64,000 nucleotides of DNA from JAGRAX01 sp041391365 (GCA_041391365.1 JAWKOC010000005.1:1-64000); one strand, 5' to 3'. Shown: positions 1 through 9,561, counted from the first letter of the stretch. Numbers and translations are program-made. The notes: generated by a model from the sequence alone, not told the origin.

Positions 1-1111
1 CTATAATTAACATCCGCTGTACCTTTCACTTGAAATTCCAATCCGGTATCGATGGTATTGGATTCTATCACAACTTTACCAAATAACCTCGGTGTTCCTG
101 AAGCAGCAATGAACCCTAGGTTAGATGCAGGCCCCATGGCCAAGACCAGACCATTGATCACGACGTTACCCGTAGCCTCAATCATCGTATTGCTTGCGAC
201 CACGACCACCCCACAAAGCTCGGCACTTCCAGAAAACTTAAAGGTTGAACTGGACGTATCAATGATGAAGATCTTCGGATCGGCGCAAGTGTTCAAGCTG
301 GCCGTTGTTCCAGATCCATTGAGCACCACCACATCAGGGTTGGATGGATCCAAGGAAGCCAATTGATCGCGAACGGTTCTCCAATTCAAACATTTAAGAT
401 CGACACCCACGTTGGCCACCGTAGCAACCCCCATCAAACTCAAGAAGCCACCTCCTGAAATGTTTAGAGCACCCTCTGATTGAACGGCATAGCCACCCAA
501 ACCCAAACCCAAATCAATCCCAGCGCAAGCAAGTCCCGCACATGGTAGAGAAGGCAGTTGAAAGTCATTTCCGTTGATCACAGAAGAACCCTGGGTTTTG
601 ATGTCCGCCGAAATTCCACAGCAATCACAGGAGACTGCCCGTTCGACGATGGAGGAGGCAATACCGTCGCCGAGGATGTAGGCTTTTGAACATAAGCTTC
701 AATCTCCGTACGACCAGATCCTTGAACCTGTCCTACTGAGCGAATGATGATGATGCTATCACTATCGTTATAAGGATCAGAATCCCCATCATCGTTGTCT
801 TCCACACGAACAAAGTATGAGGCATTTCCCAACGCCGTGGATGGAACCAAATCCAAACCTGCTTGCGTGTAGTTGGTCAATGCATCGTCAAAGTTCATGG
901 TTTTCATGATGGACTTGCCTTTGGCAATGCCTGACTCCGCAGCACTGAAGGCCTCAATCGTAGATCCATAGTTTCCACTTACTTTGATGGAGGTCGTCGT
1001 TGTCGTCACCCCCGTCAACAAGAAGATCATAAGAATAAGCAATCCTAGCATCGCCAAAACCATGACATAGCCTTGGGTGCTTCGTTGTTGTTGTAGATGT
1101 ACGTTTTTCAT
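1..1111 (-). pseudogene. PilX-like minor pilin, frameshifted and cut by the window edge
   Basis: The N-terminus has a short charged leader and one long hydrophobic segment (about residues 16-36) followed by a Thr-rich stretch and an AAESG motif, as in PilX-type minor pilins. The first frame runs from 1111 to a stop at 578. From about 680-610 a second frame becomes coherent and stays open to base 1, reading ISADIKTQGSSVING onward with repetitive small-residue segments, so one indel separates the halves. The 3' end lies outside the window. It is the last visible gene of the pilin operon, 19 bases after the PilW-like gene. I cannot tell an assembly indel from a real frameshift here. Confidence 0.6.
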
Positions 1112-1130
1112 ATACTTCCTGCCTTTTCTG

Positions 1131-1769
1131 TTAAAACAAAAAATTTCTCATTCGAAAATCCATTTCCAACTCGTTGACGACTTCGCCCGTGTTGGGATCT
1201 TCAATTTCAATGCTCAATCGAACCGTTCGAATGAGCGTGGGATCCAGAGGATTACAGTTCCAGTAGTCTCCCACCATGTAATAACAAAAACTAAAACTTG
1301 AAACGTTCTCAATCACAATCTCATTGGTCGAGTCCCGACGAATTTGATCAGGAACACCATCAGGATTGTCAGGATCATCCACATACTCGTAGATCACTCG
1401 CTCATCCGTACCAGAGGTAATCGAACCATCACCATCAATGTCAGATCGAATGATCAATCGAGATTGCGTGGCTTGTTCAAATGCGATGGGTTGTCCTGCT
1501 GGATATGTTCCAAAACCCGCAGGGTTGGATCCCGCTCGTCGAATATCTCGCCCGATGATAAAGAACGCCAGTTGTGTCAAAGATTCAGAAGAAGTCACGA
1601 CTTGTTGAGTGCGTGATATTCTCCTTTGTTTTCCCACGTACGTGTAAAAAGCTCCTATGATCATCGAGCCCAGCACAAGCGAAATGGCCAACTCGATCAA
1701 CGTGACCCCACGTACGCTAAATCTTCTTCTTTTCAATTGCTCCTCCCGTGTCCACCGAAATGCTAACAT
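1131..1769 (-). CDS. PilW-like type IV pilus minor pilin
   Basis: 212 residues. A basic leader ends in RG, followed by VTLIELAISLVLG, the prepilin peptidase cleavage context with Glu5 of the mature protein and a single N-terminal transmembrane helix. The rest is a soluble pilin-like domain ending in FRMRNFLF. Family knowledge: PilW/PilV-type minor pilins are exported, cleaved and N-methylated by PilD and prime or tip type IV pili. The start overlaps the preceding GspH/FimT-like gene by 53 bases, so a start a few codons downstream is possible. Which minor pilin it is remains inference. Confidence 0.7.
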   Translation of the reverse strand: MLAFRWTREEQLKRRRFSVRGVTLIELAISLVLGSMIIGAFYTYVGKQRRISRTQQVVTSSESLTQLAFFIIGRDIRRAGSNPAGFGTYPAGQPIAFEQATQSRLIIRSDIDGDGSITSGTDERVIYEYVDDPDNPDGVPDQIRRDSTNEIVIENVSSFSFCYYMVGDYWNCNPLDPTLIRTVRLSIEIEDPNTGEVVNELEMDFRMRNFLF

Positions 1770-2178
1770 TTTTTGTAGAGCTTTCGAGAATCATGAAAGG
1801 ATCCCCATCGGCTCCATTTTGGAATTCAAAAATTCCTCGGGGAGTTGCAACCAGATTGGAGCCTACATTGGTCAGACTCTCATCTGTAAGCCCAATACCT
1901 ACAGGCATTTCTCGAAGCGAACCATGAACCACCCAAGATCCAGACGCGTCGTCATAGAATTCAACCTGCCACTGGGTTTTCGAAGTGAAATTCAACCGAT
2001 ACTCCGTAATGGATGAAACTGACTTTGACCGGATGAAAAGCAAATCGTTGGAGATCAACTGAGCAGCCTGGTCAAGGTCATCTTTTTCCTCTAGTTTTGA
2101 AAGGGTCATCATTGTTCCACCCAAAACCACGGTGATTGCGATCATCACCACCAGCAGTTCGATCATCGAAAATCCCAT
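1717..2178 (-). CDS. GspH/FimT-like pseudopilin
   Basis: 153 residues. A very short leader MGFS precedes MIELLVVMIAITVVLGG, a type III signal sequence with conserved Glu5 and the hydrophobic helix of prepilins. The C-terminal domain resembles GspH/FimT minor pseudopilins. It is the first gene of a minus-strand operon with the PilW-like and PilX-like genes; the AT-rich tract upstream (2222-2345) probably contains the promoter. Role by family: minor subunit of a type IV pilus or type II secretion pseudopilus. Nothing here decides between the two systems, although PilW/PilX-like neighbours favour pili. Confidence 0.7.
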   Translation of the reverse strand: MGFSMIELLVVMIAITVVLGGTMMTLSKLEEKDDLDQAAQLISNDLLFIRSKSVSSITEYRLNFTSKTQWQVEFYDDASGSWVVHGSLREMPVGIGLTDESLTNVGSNLVATPRGIFEFQNGADGDPFMILESSTKNVSISVDTGGAIEKKKI

Positions 2179-2580
2179 GATCTTTGATCTGAGCTGTGAG
2201 GACTGACAAGTCTCATATTTTCACTTCACCTTCATTATAACGCATTTGCGATTTTTTGTCTATAAATTGGTTTTTTTAATCATTATTTTTTTTAATAAAT
2301 TCAACAATATACAAAAAAACGTTAGAAAAAAAGTAACAAAAATATTAAAAAATAGAGACTTCCCCTACCTTGAGCGTTCTTTTTTCAAAAAAAGCGTCGT
2401 CGGCTCTTTTGATTAGGAACCCAATACACTTTGTTGTTTTTCCACGTATGTCTGCTGAGAAGGATTGAAAACCATCCACGATAGGAACAGTAAATATGGT
2501 ACCGATTTCGCACAACGGACACAAAAAAATCCGATTTTTTTTCAGAAGATCACTCAAAATTCAAGTATGATGCAGTTCAC
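2179..2580. other. AT-rich intergenic region between pilin operon and hemE
   Basis: About 400 bases separate the divergent pilin operon and hemE. The left half (2220-2345) is strongly AT-rich with A and T runs. A 70-codon reading frame on the minus strand (2345-2557, with a PLCE motif) is present but has no recognised family and no clear ribosome site, so I do not call it. A TATGAT hexamer at 2566-2571 could be the -10 element for hemE. No repeat or RNA gene was recognised. Confidence 0.4.
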
Positions 2581-3627
2581 ATGAGCCGTATCAGCACAAC
2601 TGTGGAGAACTCATCCATGATGAAAGCTCTCCGAAAAGAGCAAACTGCATCCAAGCCTGTGTGGCTGATGAGACAGGCTGGCCGATACATGAAGGAGTAT
2701 CGAGACCTACGAAAAAAAGTGGACTTTTTGACCCTGTGCAAAAGCCCAGAACTTGTTTCCCACGTCACCTGCGAAGCTCAAGAAAAAATTGATGCTGATG
2801 CTGCAATCATTTTTGCAGACATTCTACTCATCACAGAGAGCCTCGGTTTCAACCTTGCCTACAGCGCAGGAGAAGGCCCTGTATTGACTTCCGAGCATGA
2901 TTCACTTTTTTCAACTTTGAAACGTCCCAGCCGAGAACAAATTTTTGATCAGTACCATTACGTGGCGATGGGCATCGAAAAAACTAGATCGAGCCTACCA
3001 GAAAACATTCCTTTGATCGGTTTTGCAGGGGCTCCTTTTACTGTAAGCGCCTACATGATCGAGGGTGGAAAAACCAAAACCAATTTTCAAAAAACCATTG
3101 ATCTTGCATCCAAACAGCCTACCGCGTGGAATCACCTGATGGATGTTTTGGTTGCAAGCACCATTGACTATCTGCACATGCAGATTGAACATGGTGCAGA
3201 TGTTCTTCAACTTTTTGACAGTTGGGTTGGCGTGCTCACTCCGACACAGTTTGATCAATGGATCAAACCTCACGTGAGTGCCATTTTGAATGCCATTCCT
3301 TCACATGTTCCCGTCATATATTTTGGAGCAAAAACGGCTCATCTTCTTGAAAACATCAAACATCTTCCCTGTCAGGCCTTTGGCATCAGCGATGAAATTG
3401 ATATCCAGTCGGCTTGGGCCAAAGTAGACCATGCTCCCATTCAAGGAAATCTCAATCCAGAAATCCTGTTGACAGACTGGAAAACCATTGAAAAAGAAAC
3501 CATCAAAATTTTGGATGCAACAAAAAACAAACCCGGTCACATTTTCAACCTTGGACATGGCATTTTGCCGCAAACCCCTGTAGAACATGTGATCGATCTC
3601 ATCCAATTGATCCATGGCTATTGTTAG
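2581..3627 (+). CDS. hemE: Uroporphyrinogen decarboxylase
   Basis: Converts uroporphyrinogen III to coproporphyrinogen III in heme synthesis, in the cytoplasm. The family signature PVWLMRQAGRY is near residue 28, and IGFAGAPFT and FNLGHGILP lie in the expected order; the 348-residue length is normal. Start choice is uncertain. The ATG at 2581 lies directly after a possible -10 (TATGAT, 2566-2571) and would be nearly leaderless. The ATG at 2617 has GGAG at 2604-2607 with good spacing and gives MMKALRKEQ, also typical of family N-termini. The 3' end overlaps hemY by 14 bases, so the two are co-translated. Confidence 0.95.
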   Translation: MSRISTTVENSSMMKALRKEQTASKPVWLMRQAGRYMKEYRDLRKKVDFLTLCKSPELVSHVTCEAQEKIDADAAIIFADILLITESLGFNLAYSAGEGPVLTSEHDSLFSTLKRPSREQIFDQYHYVAMGIEKTRSSLPENIPLIGFAGAPFTVSAYMIEGGKTKTNFQKTIDLASKQPTAWNHLMDVLVASTIDYLHMQIEHGADVLQLFDSWVGVLTPTQFDQWIKPHVSAILNAIPSHVPVIYFGAKTAHLLENIKHLPCQAFGISDEIDIQSAWAKVDHAPIQGNLNPEILLTDWKTIEKETIKILDATKNKPGHIFNLGHGILPQTPVEHVIDLIQLIHGYC

Positions 3628-5050
3628 CAACAAAGTAATCGATGTGGGAATCATTGGGGGCGGCGTAGGTGGCCTCTCCTTGGCGTATTTTATTTCGAAC
3701 CAGAATCAACCCTCGAAAGCTCTTTCGTTCAAAATTTTTGAAAAAAGCAATCGTCTGGGTGGAATCATTCAAACAGAACAAACCAATGATTTTACATTTG
3801 AGCATGGACCCGATTCTTTTTTGCAAAAGGATTCTCAGCTCGATCCATTTTTTCAGGATCTCAAATTGTCCTCACGGCTTGTTTCCACAATCGCAAGTCA
3901 CCGAAGAAGTTTGATTGTTTCAGAAGAGAAACTCATCGGGATTCCCCAAGGTTTTTATCTTTGCGCGCCAACTCAGACCTTGTCATTTTTGCGATCACCT
4001 CTTCTGAGTCCTGCAGGAAAACTGCGAACCTTGATGGAACCTTTTGTACCTCCGAAAAAAACCGATGAAGATGAATCCATGGAAGAATTCATCTTGAGAC
4101 GTTTTGGCAAAGAAAACTATCAACGTATTTCACAAGCCATGCTTGGAGGCATCTTTACAGGAGACCCTTCGGAATTGAGCATCCAATCCTGCATTCCACG
4201 GCTTTACAACATGGAAAAACAATACGGAAGCGTGATTCGAGGATTGAAAAAAGAGGGAAAAGATTCCCAGTCACAAGGACCCCGATACCAGCTTTTCCGA
4301 ACCTTCAAAAGAGGAATGCAAGAACTGACCATCACTCTTGAAAGAAAAATCCCCAACTCAGCTATTCATGTATACTCAAGCATCAAAAGCATTCGAAAAG
4401 ATCAGTCTAGATGGGTGATTGAAGACGAGTCGGGAAATGTTCATCGATGCAAGCATTTGTGCTTGTGTGTTCCAAGTCATGTGAGTGCAAATATGCTCTC
4501 CCACCTTGATCCAGAATTGTCAAAAAGTTTGGCCAGCATCCCCTATTCCTCCAGCGCCATTGTCAACATCGGGTTTGCCATGAAAAAAAATCTTCCCAGT
4601 GCCATGGGATTTGTCGTACCTAGAACTGAGAAAATGAATATTTTGGCCTGTGGTTTTCTTAGCCAAAAATTTCCCAACCGCGCACCCAAAGGCAAACATA
4701 TCATTCGAGTATTCTTAGGGGGCAGCTTCCAGAAACATTTTTTGGAGCTGTCCAACGATCAGATCTTGGACCTTGCCATCAAAGACATCGAAAAACTGTT
4801 TCGCACTCGAATCAAAGTAGAAGTATCTTCCGTGGCCAAATGGACAAAAAGTCTTCCTCAATATGTCATTGGTCATCAGGAAAACATACGATCCATCTCC
4901 GGCCTGCTCCAGAAACATGAAAATTTGTTTTTGGGAAGCAACGCCTATGACGGAGTAGGAATTCCGGATACCATCTTACGGTCCAAAGCCATTGCTGAAA
5001 AAATCCAAAAGGTTGTATCTTTGCCTACAGCCCCAGAAATTGTGTCATAA
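3614..5050 (+). CDS. hemY: Protoporphyrinogen oxidase, oxygen-dependent HemY type
   Basis: 478-residue FAD enzyme that oxidises protoporphyrinogen IX (or coproporphyrinogen III in some lineages) to the aromatic porphyrin. The N-terminal dinucleotide fold GIIGGGVGGLSLAY is followed by FEKSNRLGG. Central FEHGPDSF and C-terminal GSNAYDGVGIPDTI match the PgoX family FAD-contact ends. It overlaps hemE by 14 bases, forming a two-gene heme operon. Some annotations call this family hemG, but it is not the flavodoxin-like E. coli HemG. Downstream it converges with the aldolase gene. Confidence 0.9.
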   Translation: MAIVSNKVIDVGIIGGGVGGLSLAYFISNQNQPSKALSFKIFEKSNRLGGIIQTEQTNDFTFEHGPDSFLQKDSQLDPFFQDLKLSSRLVSTIASHRRSLIVSEEKLIGIPQGFYLCAPTQTLSFLRSPLLSPAGKLRTLMEPFVPPKKTDEDESMEEFILRRFGKENYQRISQAMLGGIFTGDPSELSIQSCIPRLYNMEKQYGSVIRGLKKEGKDSQSQGPRYQLFRTFKRGMQELTITLERKIPNSAIHVYSSIKSIRKDQSRWVIEDESGNVHRCKHLCLCVPSHVSANMLSHLDPELSKSLASIPYSSSAIVNIGFAMKKNLPSAMGFVVPRTEKMNILACGFLSQKFPNRAPKGKHIIRVFLGGSFQKHFLELSNDQILDLAIKDIEKLFRTRIKVEVSSVAKWTKSLPQYVIGHQENIRSISGLLQKHENLFLGSNAYDGVGIPDTILRSKAIAEKIQKVVSLPTAPEIVS

Positions 5051-5139
5051 CCACATTTTCCTTGTTGTAACAATTTTGTCTCGGATGATCACCAACCAAC
5101 ACACACCGCAAAAAAATCTCAACTTCAAAGGAAAGGGAT

Positions 5140-6189
5140 TTATGCGATGGTTACCTCTTTGCACAAATACACATCCTGGATCGCGTGCAAAATCTCAATG
5201 CCCTCTTTGATGGGCTTTTGAAAAGCTTTGCGCCCTGAAATCAATCCCATTCCTCCAGCTCGTTTGTTGATCACTGCGGTTTCCACAGCGTCATACAAAT
5301 CATTTTTTCCTGAAGCTCCTCCAGAATTGATCAAACCCGATCTTCCCATATAGGAATTGACGACTTGGTATCGTGCCAATTCAATGGGATGATCCCCAGG
5401 AGTAAGCTGCGAATAGACTTTGTCATGCGTCTTTGCAAAATTGATGGCCTTGAATCCACCGTTGTTGGTGGGAAGTTTTTGCTTGATGATATCGGCTTCG
5501 ATGGTTACGCCCAGGTGATTCGCCTGCGCCGTAAGATCTGCGGCTGTATGATAGTCCTGATCCTTTTTAAAATCTGAGTTTCGTAGGTAACACCAAAGCA
5601 CCGTAAACATTCCCAATTCATGAGCTTCTTGAAAAGCTTCACTGATCTCGATGAGCTGTCTGCGAGACTCCGCAGAACCAAAATAAATGGTGGCTCCAAC
5701 TCCAGCTGCGCCAATGTCGTAGGCTGCTTTTGGGCTTGTGAACATCACCTGGTCATACGTGTTCGGATAACTGAGCAACTCATTGTGATTGAGTTTCACA
5801 ATGAATGGAATTTTGTAAGCATACTTTCTAGCGATAGACCCCAAGACGCCATAGGTAGATGCCACTGCGTTGCACCCACCATCAATGGCCAACCGAACAA
5901 TGTTTTCTGGATCGAAATAGATGGGATTGGGTGCAAAGGAAGCCCCAGCCGTATGTTCAATTCCTTGGTCTACAGGAAGAATCGAAACATAGCCTGTCCC
6001 AGCCAAACGCCCTGTCGAAAACATGGCATTCATTGAAGTGAGAACCTTGTTGGGCCGGTCTGAGGCTTCCCATACGCGTCCGATAAAATCAGGTCCTGGC
6101 AAATGAAGCATTTCTTTGCCAACGCCCATCGCTTTGTACTGCAACAGGTCGTCACTTTTCAATAAATCTCGGATTGCTTCGTAGTTCAT
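5140..6189 (-). CDS. fbaB: Class I fructose-bisphosphate aldolase (FbaB/DhnA type)
   Basis: 349 residues, essentially the length of E. coli FbaB. Cleaves fructose 1,6-bisphosphate to dihydroxyacetone phosphate and glyceraldehyde 3-phosphate via a lysine Schiff base. Family blocks seen are VSILPVDQGIEHTAGASF, PFIVKLNHNELL, ADIIKQKLP (its lysine is the likely Schiff-base residue, by inference) and a C-terminal phosphate loop INSGGASG followed by GMGLISGRKAFQ. It stands alone on the minus strand, convergent with hemY and divergent from the RNA methyltransferase gene, and could act in gluconeogenesis as in other FbaB-carrying bacteria. Confidence 0.92.
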   Translation of the reverse strand: MNYEAIRDLLKSDDLLQYKAMGVGKEMLHLPGPDFIGRVWEASDRPNKVLTSMNAMFSTGRLAGTGYVSILPVDQGIEHTAGASFAPNPIYFDPENIVRLAIDGGCNAVASTYGVLGSIARKYAYKIPFIVKLNHNELLSYPNTYDQVMFTSPKAAYDIGAAGVGATIYFGSAESRRQLIEISEAFQEAHELGMFTVLWCYLRNSDFKKDQDYHTAADLTAQANHLGVTIEADIIKQKLPTNNGGFKAINFAKTHDKVYSQLTPGDHPIELARYQVVNSYMGRSGLINSGGASGKNDLYDAVETAVINKRAGGMGLISGRKAFQKPIKEGIEILHAIQDVYLCKEVTIA

Positions 6190-6323
6190 CTTTTACTCCC
6201 AAGGGTTCAAGGCCGTTGCGGCCACATCTGTTCGTTGTCTGATGTAGTATCAAATTTCGTTGATGAAGCAAAAAAAATCTCTCTTGAGTTTCCTTCCATC
6301 TGGGTCTATGGATAGCCAGTTCT

Positions 6324-7619
6324 ATGGATATTACACGACTGGCATTCACAGGCGAAGGCATTGGCTCAGAGAATGGCAAGACCTACTTTGTGGCAAAGAC
6401 CGTTCCAGGAGATCGCATTCGGTTTGAAAAGTTGGTGGAGAAGAAAAAATTTGGTCGAGGAAAAATACTCGAACTTCTTCAAGCATCTCCTCAAAGAATT
6501 GCTCCTCGATGCAAATATTTTGATACCTGTGGAGGTTGTCACTTGCAACATATTGAGCCCTCTTGGCTCAAAGACGAAAAAATCAACCAACTTGAACAGA
6601 CCTTTGCAAGACTCGGCCCAGGCCATGTCAAAGTTTTACCCATCATCGAAGCAGAAGCCTGGAACTATCGCAACAGGCTTTTGTATCACCGAAATGATCA
6701 AGCTCAAGGGTATCGATCGGTTCACACCCGAGAAATTTTGGATATTGAAACCTGTGAAATTGCAACCCTGGAACTCAATGAAGCTTGGAGTCTCGTGAGA
6801 GAAAAGCTTCGCTTATTCTCGGCCACAGACATCCCCAAAGTTTTTCTACGAAGTACACATGATCGCACTCTTTTGTCATTTTCAATTACTGATTTATCCA
6901 TAGTCCCAAAGTTGCAAAAAACCTTTCAAAGCATTTCACAAACCTATTGGATCTATTATTCCATCATCGAACAGGATTCATATCAAAACCACGGAAACGA
7001 ATTTTTCCCCCTTTTTGATGAACCCAAAACCATTTTTCATCAAATTGGAGACATCAAATATCTTTCGTATCCGCAGAGTTTTTCACAGGTCAATTCAAAA
7101 ATGGCTGAGATCATGATGAATCATTTGATTTCATCCATTCAGAACCTTACAAAGCAAAAGGAAGCTCCTTCCATTCTGGACCTCTATTGCGGTAGCGGAT
7201 TTTTCACGTTGCCTCTGGCAAAAAAGGGATACACAACCTTGGGAATTGAGCTGGACCGATGGGCCATCGAAAGCGCACAAGCCACCACAAAGACATTGGG
7301 ACTTGGAGATCGTGCACGATGGCGTGTGGGAAAAGCCGATCGCCTCTTAAAAAAACTTGTTGCAGAAAAAGAAAAATTTTCCATCTGTGTTCTGGATCCA
7401 CCTCGAAAAGGGTTAGAAAAATCCATGTTTGAATGGTTTCAGTCGCTAGGAATCCAAGATCTTTTTTATATTTCGTGTTCTCCACCTACATTGGCCAGAG
7501 ATATGGTTCATATGAAAAATCATGGATACAACCTTCAGTCGGTTCAACCTTTTGAAATGTTTCCTCAGACCTACCACATTGAAACCTTGACTCACTTTCA
7601 GCTTGATAAAAACCATTGA
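6324..7619 (+). CDS. rlmD: 23S rRNA (uracil-5-)-methyltransferase, RlmD/RumA type
   Basis: 431 residues, near the 433 of E. coli RlmD. An N-terminal TRAM-like domain (GEGIGSENGKTYFV) is followed by an iron-sulfur site (APRCKYFDTCGGC, with a later cysteine in IETCEI). The SAM-binding motif LDLYCGSGFFTLPLA, the VLDPPRKGL motif and the catalytic cysteine motif YISCSPPTLARD complete the set. The predicted reaction is SAM-dependent C5 methylation of a uracil in RNA. The exact target cannot be read, since RlmC, RlmD and TrmA-like enzymes are similar. Single gene; the structured repeats follow its stop. Confidence 0.85.
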   Translation: MDITRLAFTGEGIGSENGKTYFVAKTVPGDRIRFEKLVEKKKFGRGKILELLQASPQRIAPRCKYFDTCGGCHLQHIEPSWLKDEKINQLEQTFARLGPGHVKVLPIIEAEAWNYRNRLLYHRNDQAQGYRSVHTREILDIETCEIATLELNEAWSLVREKLRLFSATDIPKVFLRSTHDRTLLSFSITDLSIVPKLQKTFQSISQTYWIYYSIIEQDSYQNHGNEFFPLFDEPKTIFHQIGDIKYLSYPQSFSQVNSKMAEIMMNHLISSIQNLTKQKEAPSILDLYCGSGFFTLPLAKKGYTTLGIELDRWAIESAQATTKTLGLGDRARWRVGKADRLLKKLVAEKEKFSICVLDPPRKGLEKSMFEWFQSLGIQDLFYISCSPPTLARDMVHMKNHGYNLQSVQPFEMFPQTYHIETLTHFQLDKNH

Positions 7620-7642
7620 CCAAAAAGCATGTCGGTTCAAAG

Positions 7643-7876
7643 GCATGCAACATTGCTTTTCTTCTTTTTCATTTTTTCAAAAAACAAATCATCTAAAATA
7701 AGAACATGGACGTTTCGAAACTCTGGAAAAACTAAAGCGCAGTAAAAAGGTCAATCAAATTTCTCTCAAGCTCCTACGAGCCATTTTTCCAGAACTTCGA
7801 AACGGGAATGTGCAAATGTCTCTGAATGCCCCCCCAATTCGGCCTCGGCCGGTAGAGCCCCGCGGCGACTGAGCGA
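7643..7876. repeat. Structured repeat, copy 1
   Basis: First of two imperfect tandem copies (234 bases). The left end (7643-7668) and right end (7840-7876, containing GGCCTCGGCCGGTAGAGCC) are nearly identical to copy 2. The interior forms a long hairpin: arm 7711-7731 pairs with 7784-7804 almost perfectly. Short blocks ACTAAAGCGCAG and CGAGCCATTT at the inner ends of the arms are shared with copy 2. No credible protein is encoded. Coding strand unknown; on the minus strand it would follow phoU. Confidence 0.7.
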
Positions 7877-7884
7877 TATAAAAT

Positions 7885-8109
7885 GCATGCAACATTGCTT
7901 TTCTTCTTTTTTACCAATTCTTGCAACTGATCCGTTGCCGGCTTCGAAAAATGCTCTGAGGGAAACTAAAGCGCAGCAGAAACAATCTGTCGTCTACATC
8001 GAACCATCAGGCGAGCCATTTCCATCAGAGCATTTCTCGAAGCATGAAAAGAATCTGTGCTCTTTCTACCTCCGGCCTCGGCCGGTAGAGCCCCGCGGCA
8101 ACTGAGCGA
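7885..8109. repeat. Structured repeat, copy 2
   Basis: Second copy (225 bases), 8 bases after copy 1 and 3 bases from the phoU stop. It shares both ends and the two inner blocks with copy 1. Its central hairpin arms (7941-7965 and 8019-8043) differ in sequence from those of copy 1, yet still pair with each other. Conserved ends with divergent but complementary stems point to an RNA or single-stranded DNA structure under selection rather than plain duplication. A small extra hairpin (GCAAC/GTTGC, 7923-7938) occurs only here. Confidence 0.7.
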
Positions 8110-8112
8110 CCC

Positions 8113-8781
8113 TCAACGAACCAGTTCATTTTCCTTATGTCGAATGATATCTCCTTCAACCATATACACGACATCCTGGGCCACATTGGTGGCCAGATCA
8201 GCAATTCGCTCAAGTCCTTGAGCCGCAGTGATCAAATCAAGCATCTGATCAATCTCATCTGGAACCTTGTGCATCCTCGAACGCAAATCCTTGATCACCT
8301 TTCGATTCAAGTGATCCACGGTATCATCACGAACACAGATTTCTCTTGCAAAACGGGGATCCTGATTGAAAAATGCACCCAGACAATCCTTCACCATCGA
8401 TTTGGTTACTTGAATCATCTCTTCGATTTCTTGGGGAATTTCAATGGGAGGCTCTTTAGACAACGAGAGAGTTCTCTTTGCTATTTTCACACTGCAGTCT
8501 CCCATCCGCTCTAGATCATTGTTCATTTTAATGACAGAAGTGATAAAGCGAAGATCCTGTGCAACAGGTTGATAGAGTGCAAGGAGTTTTAAACATTCTT
8601 CTTCGATCTCGACCTCTGTCTTGTTGATGATCTCATCATCTTTGATCACCTGAGAGGCCAACACCACATCTCGTTTCCGAAAGGCTTTCATGCATTTTTC
8701 TACGGTCTCCTCTACCAAGGTACCAATCTTTAGAATATCTTCTTTCAAACTTTCCAAATCTTTTTGAAGATGTACTGACAT
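8113..8781 (-). CDS. phoU: Phosphate transport regulator PhoU
   Basis: 222 residues forming the two three-helix bundles of PhoU. Both halves carry the metal-binding repeat pattern (E..NN.LERMGDCSVKIA and QGLERIADLATNVAQD). Known role: cytoplasmic negative modulator that links PhoR signalling to the activity of the Pst transporter. Last gene of the phoB-phoR-pstC-pstA-pstB-phoU operon, 9 bases after pstB. The structured repeats begin directly beyond its stop codon. Confidence 0.95.
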   Translation of the reverse strand: MSVHLQKDLESLKEDILKIGTLVEETVEKCMKAFRKRDVVLASQVIKDDEIINKTEVEIEEECLKLLALYQPVAQDLRFITSVIKMNNDLERMGDCSVKIAKRTLSLSKEPPIEIPQEIEEMIQVTKSMVKDCLGAFFNQDPRFAREICVRDDTVDHLNRKVIKDLRSRMHKVPDEIDQMLDLITAAQGLERIADLATNVAQDVVYMVEGDIIRHKENELVR

Positions 8782-8790
8782 TGCGTGCTC

Positions 8791-9561
8791 CTATCCAAAC
8801 TTTCCGGTTACATAATCTTCGGTTTGCTTTTTTGCAGGACGTGTAAAAATTTTTTCTGTCTCACCAAACTCAATTACATCCCCTTGATACATAAAAGTCG
8901 TATAATCGGAGACTCTGGCCGCTTGCTGCATGTTGTGAGTTACCATAGCAATGGTATATTTTTTCTTCAGTTCATACAAAAGGTCTTCAACTCGCCCCGT
9001 AGAAATAGGGTCCAAAGCAGAGCAAGGCTCGTCCATCAAAATCACCTCTGGTTCCATGGCGATGGCTCTTGCAATGCATAGTCGTTGCTGCTGCCCACCG
9101 GATAGAGACAATCCACTCTGATCGAGCTTATCTTTTACTTCTTCCCACAAGGCTGCCTTTTTCAGAGCTTCTTCAACTCGATCGTCCAAACTCTCAGTCA
9201 TACCGTTGATTTTGGGTCCCCATGCCACATTCTGATAAATTGATTTTGGAAATGGATTGGGTTTTTGAAACACCATCCCAATGCGTCTTCGAAGTTGAAC
9301 AGGATCAACTTTTGAATCATAAATATTTTGATCGTGAAACAAAATTGCCCCGGTAACCGACACTCCAGGAATCAACTCATTCATGCGATTCAATGAACGA
9401 ACAAACGTACTTTTTCCACATCCAGATGGTCCAATCACGGCCGTGACTGTGTTTTCATAAATGGGAATAGATGCGTTCTTTACCGCTTTGAACTCACCGT
9501 AATAGACACACAGGTCTTTGGATTCCATCAACAAATTTCGTGGGGTGTTTTTCTTACTCAC
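8791..9561 (-). CDS. pstB: Phosphate ABC transporter ATPase PstB
   Basis: ATP-binding subunit of the phosphate importer, 256 residues with the start chosen here. Walker A GPSGCGKST, Q-loop FQKPNPFPKS, signature LSGGQQQRLCIARA and Walker B ILMDEPCSALDP are all present. I place the start at GTG 9561, inside the last codons of pstA (aagTGAg overlap), because AGGAAG precedes it with suitable spacing and the length then fits PstB. A longer upstream frame only shadows pstA. The ATG at 9528 is an alternative. Confidence 0.93.
   Translation of the reverse strand: MSKKNTPRNLLMESKDLCVYYGEFKAVKNASIPIYENTVTAVIGPSGCGKSTFVRSLNRMNELIPGVSVTGAILFHDQNIYDSKVDPVQLRRRIGMVFQKPNPFPKSIYQNVAWGPKINGMTESLDDRVEEALKKAALWEEVKDKLDQSGLSLSGGQQQRLCIARAIAMEPEVILMDEPCSALDPISTGRVEDLLYELKKKYTIAMVTHNMQQAARVSDYTTFMYQGDVIEFGETEKIFTRPAKKQTEDYVTGKFG

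Noticed and set aside
52..366. Plus-strand reading frame of 104 codons
   Set aside because: It is antisense to the continuing PilX-like protein, whose minus-strand frame has coherent pilin-like sequence.
2345..2557. 70-codon minus-strand ORF upstream of hemE
   Set aside because: No family, no convincing ribosome site, and it lies in AT-rich promoter DNA; kept only as a remark.
7643..8109. Integron attC sites or a CRISPR array
   Set aside because: No GTTRRRY/RYYYAAC core pairs, no cassette genes or integrase; only two long units with complementary interiors rather than short repeats with unique spacers.
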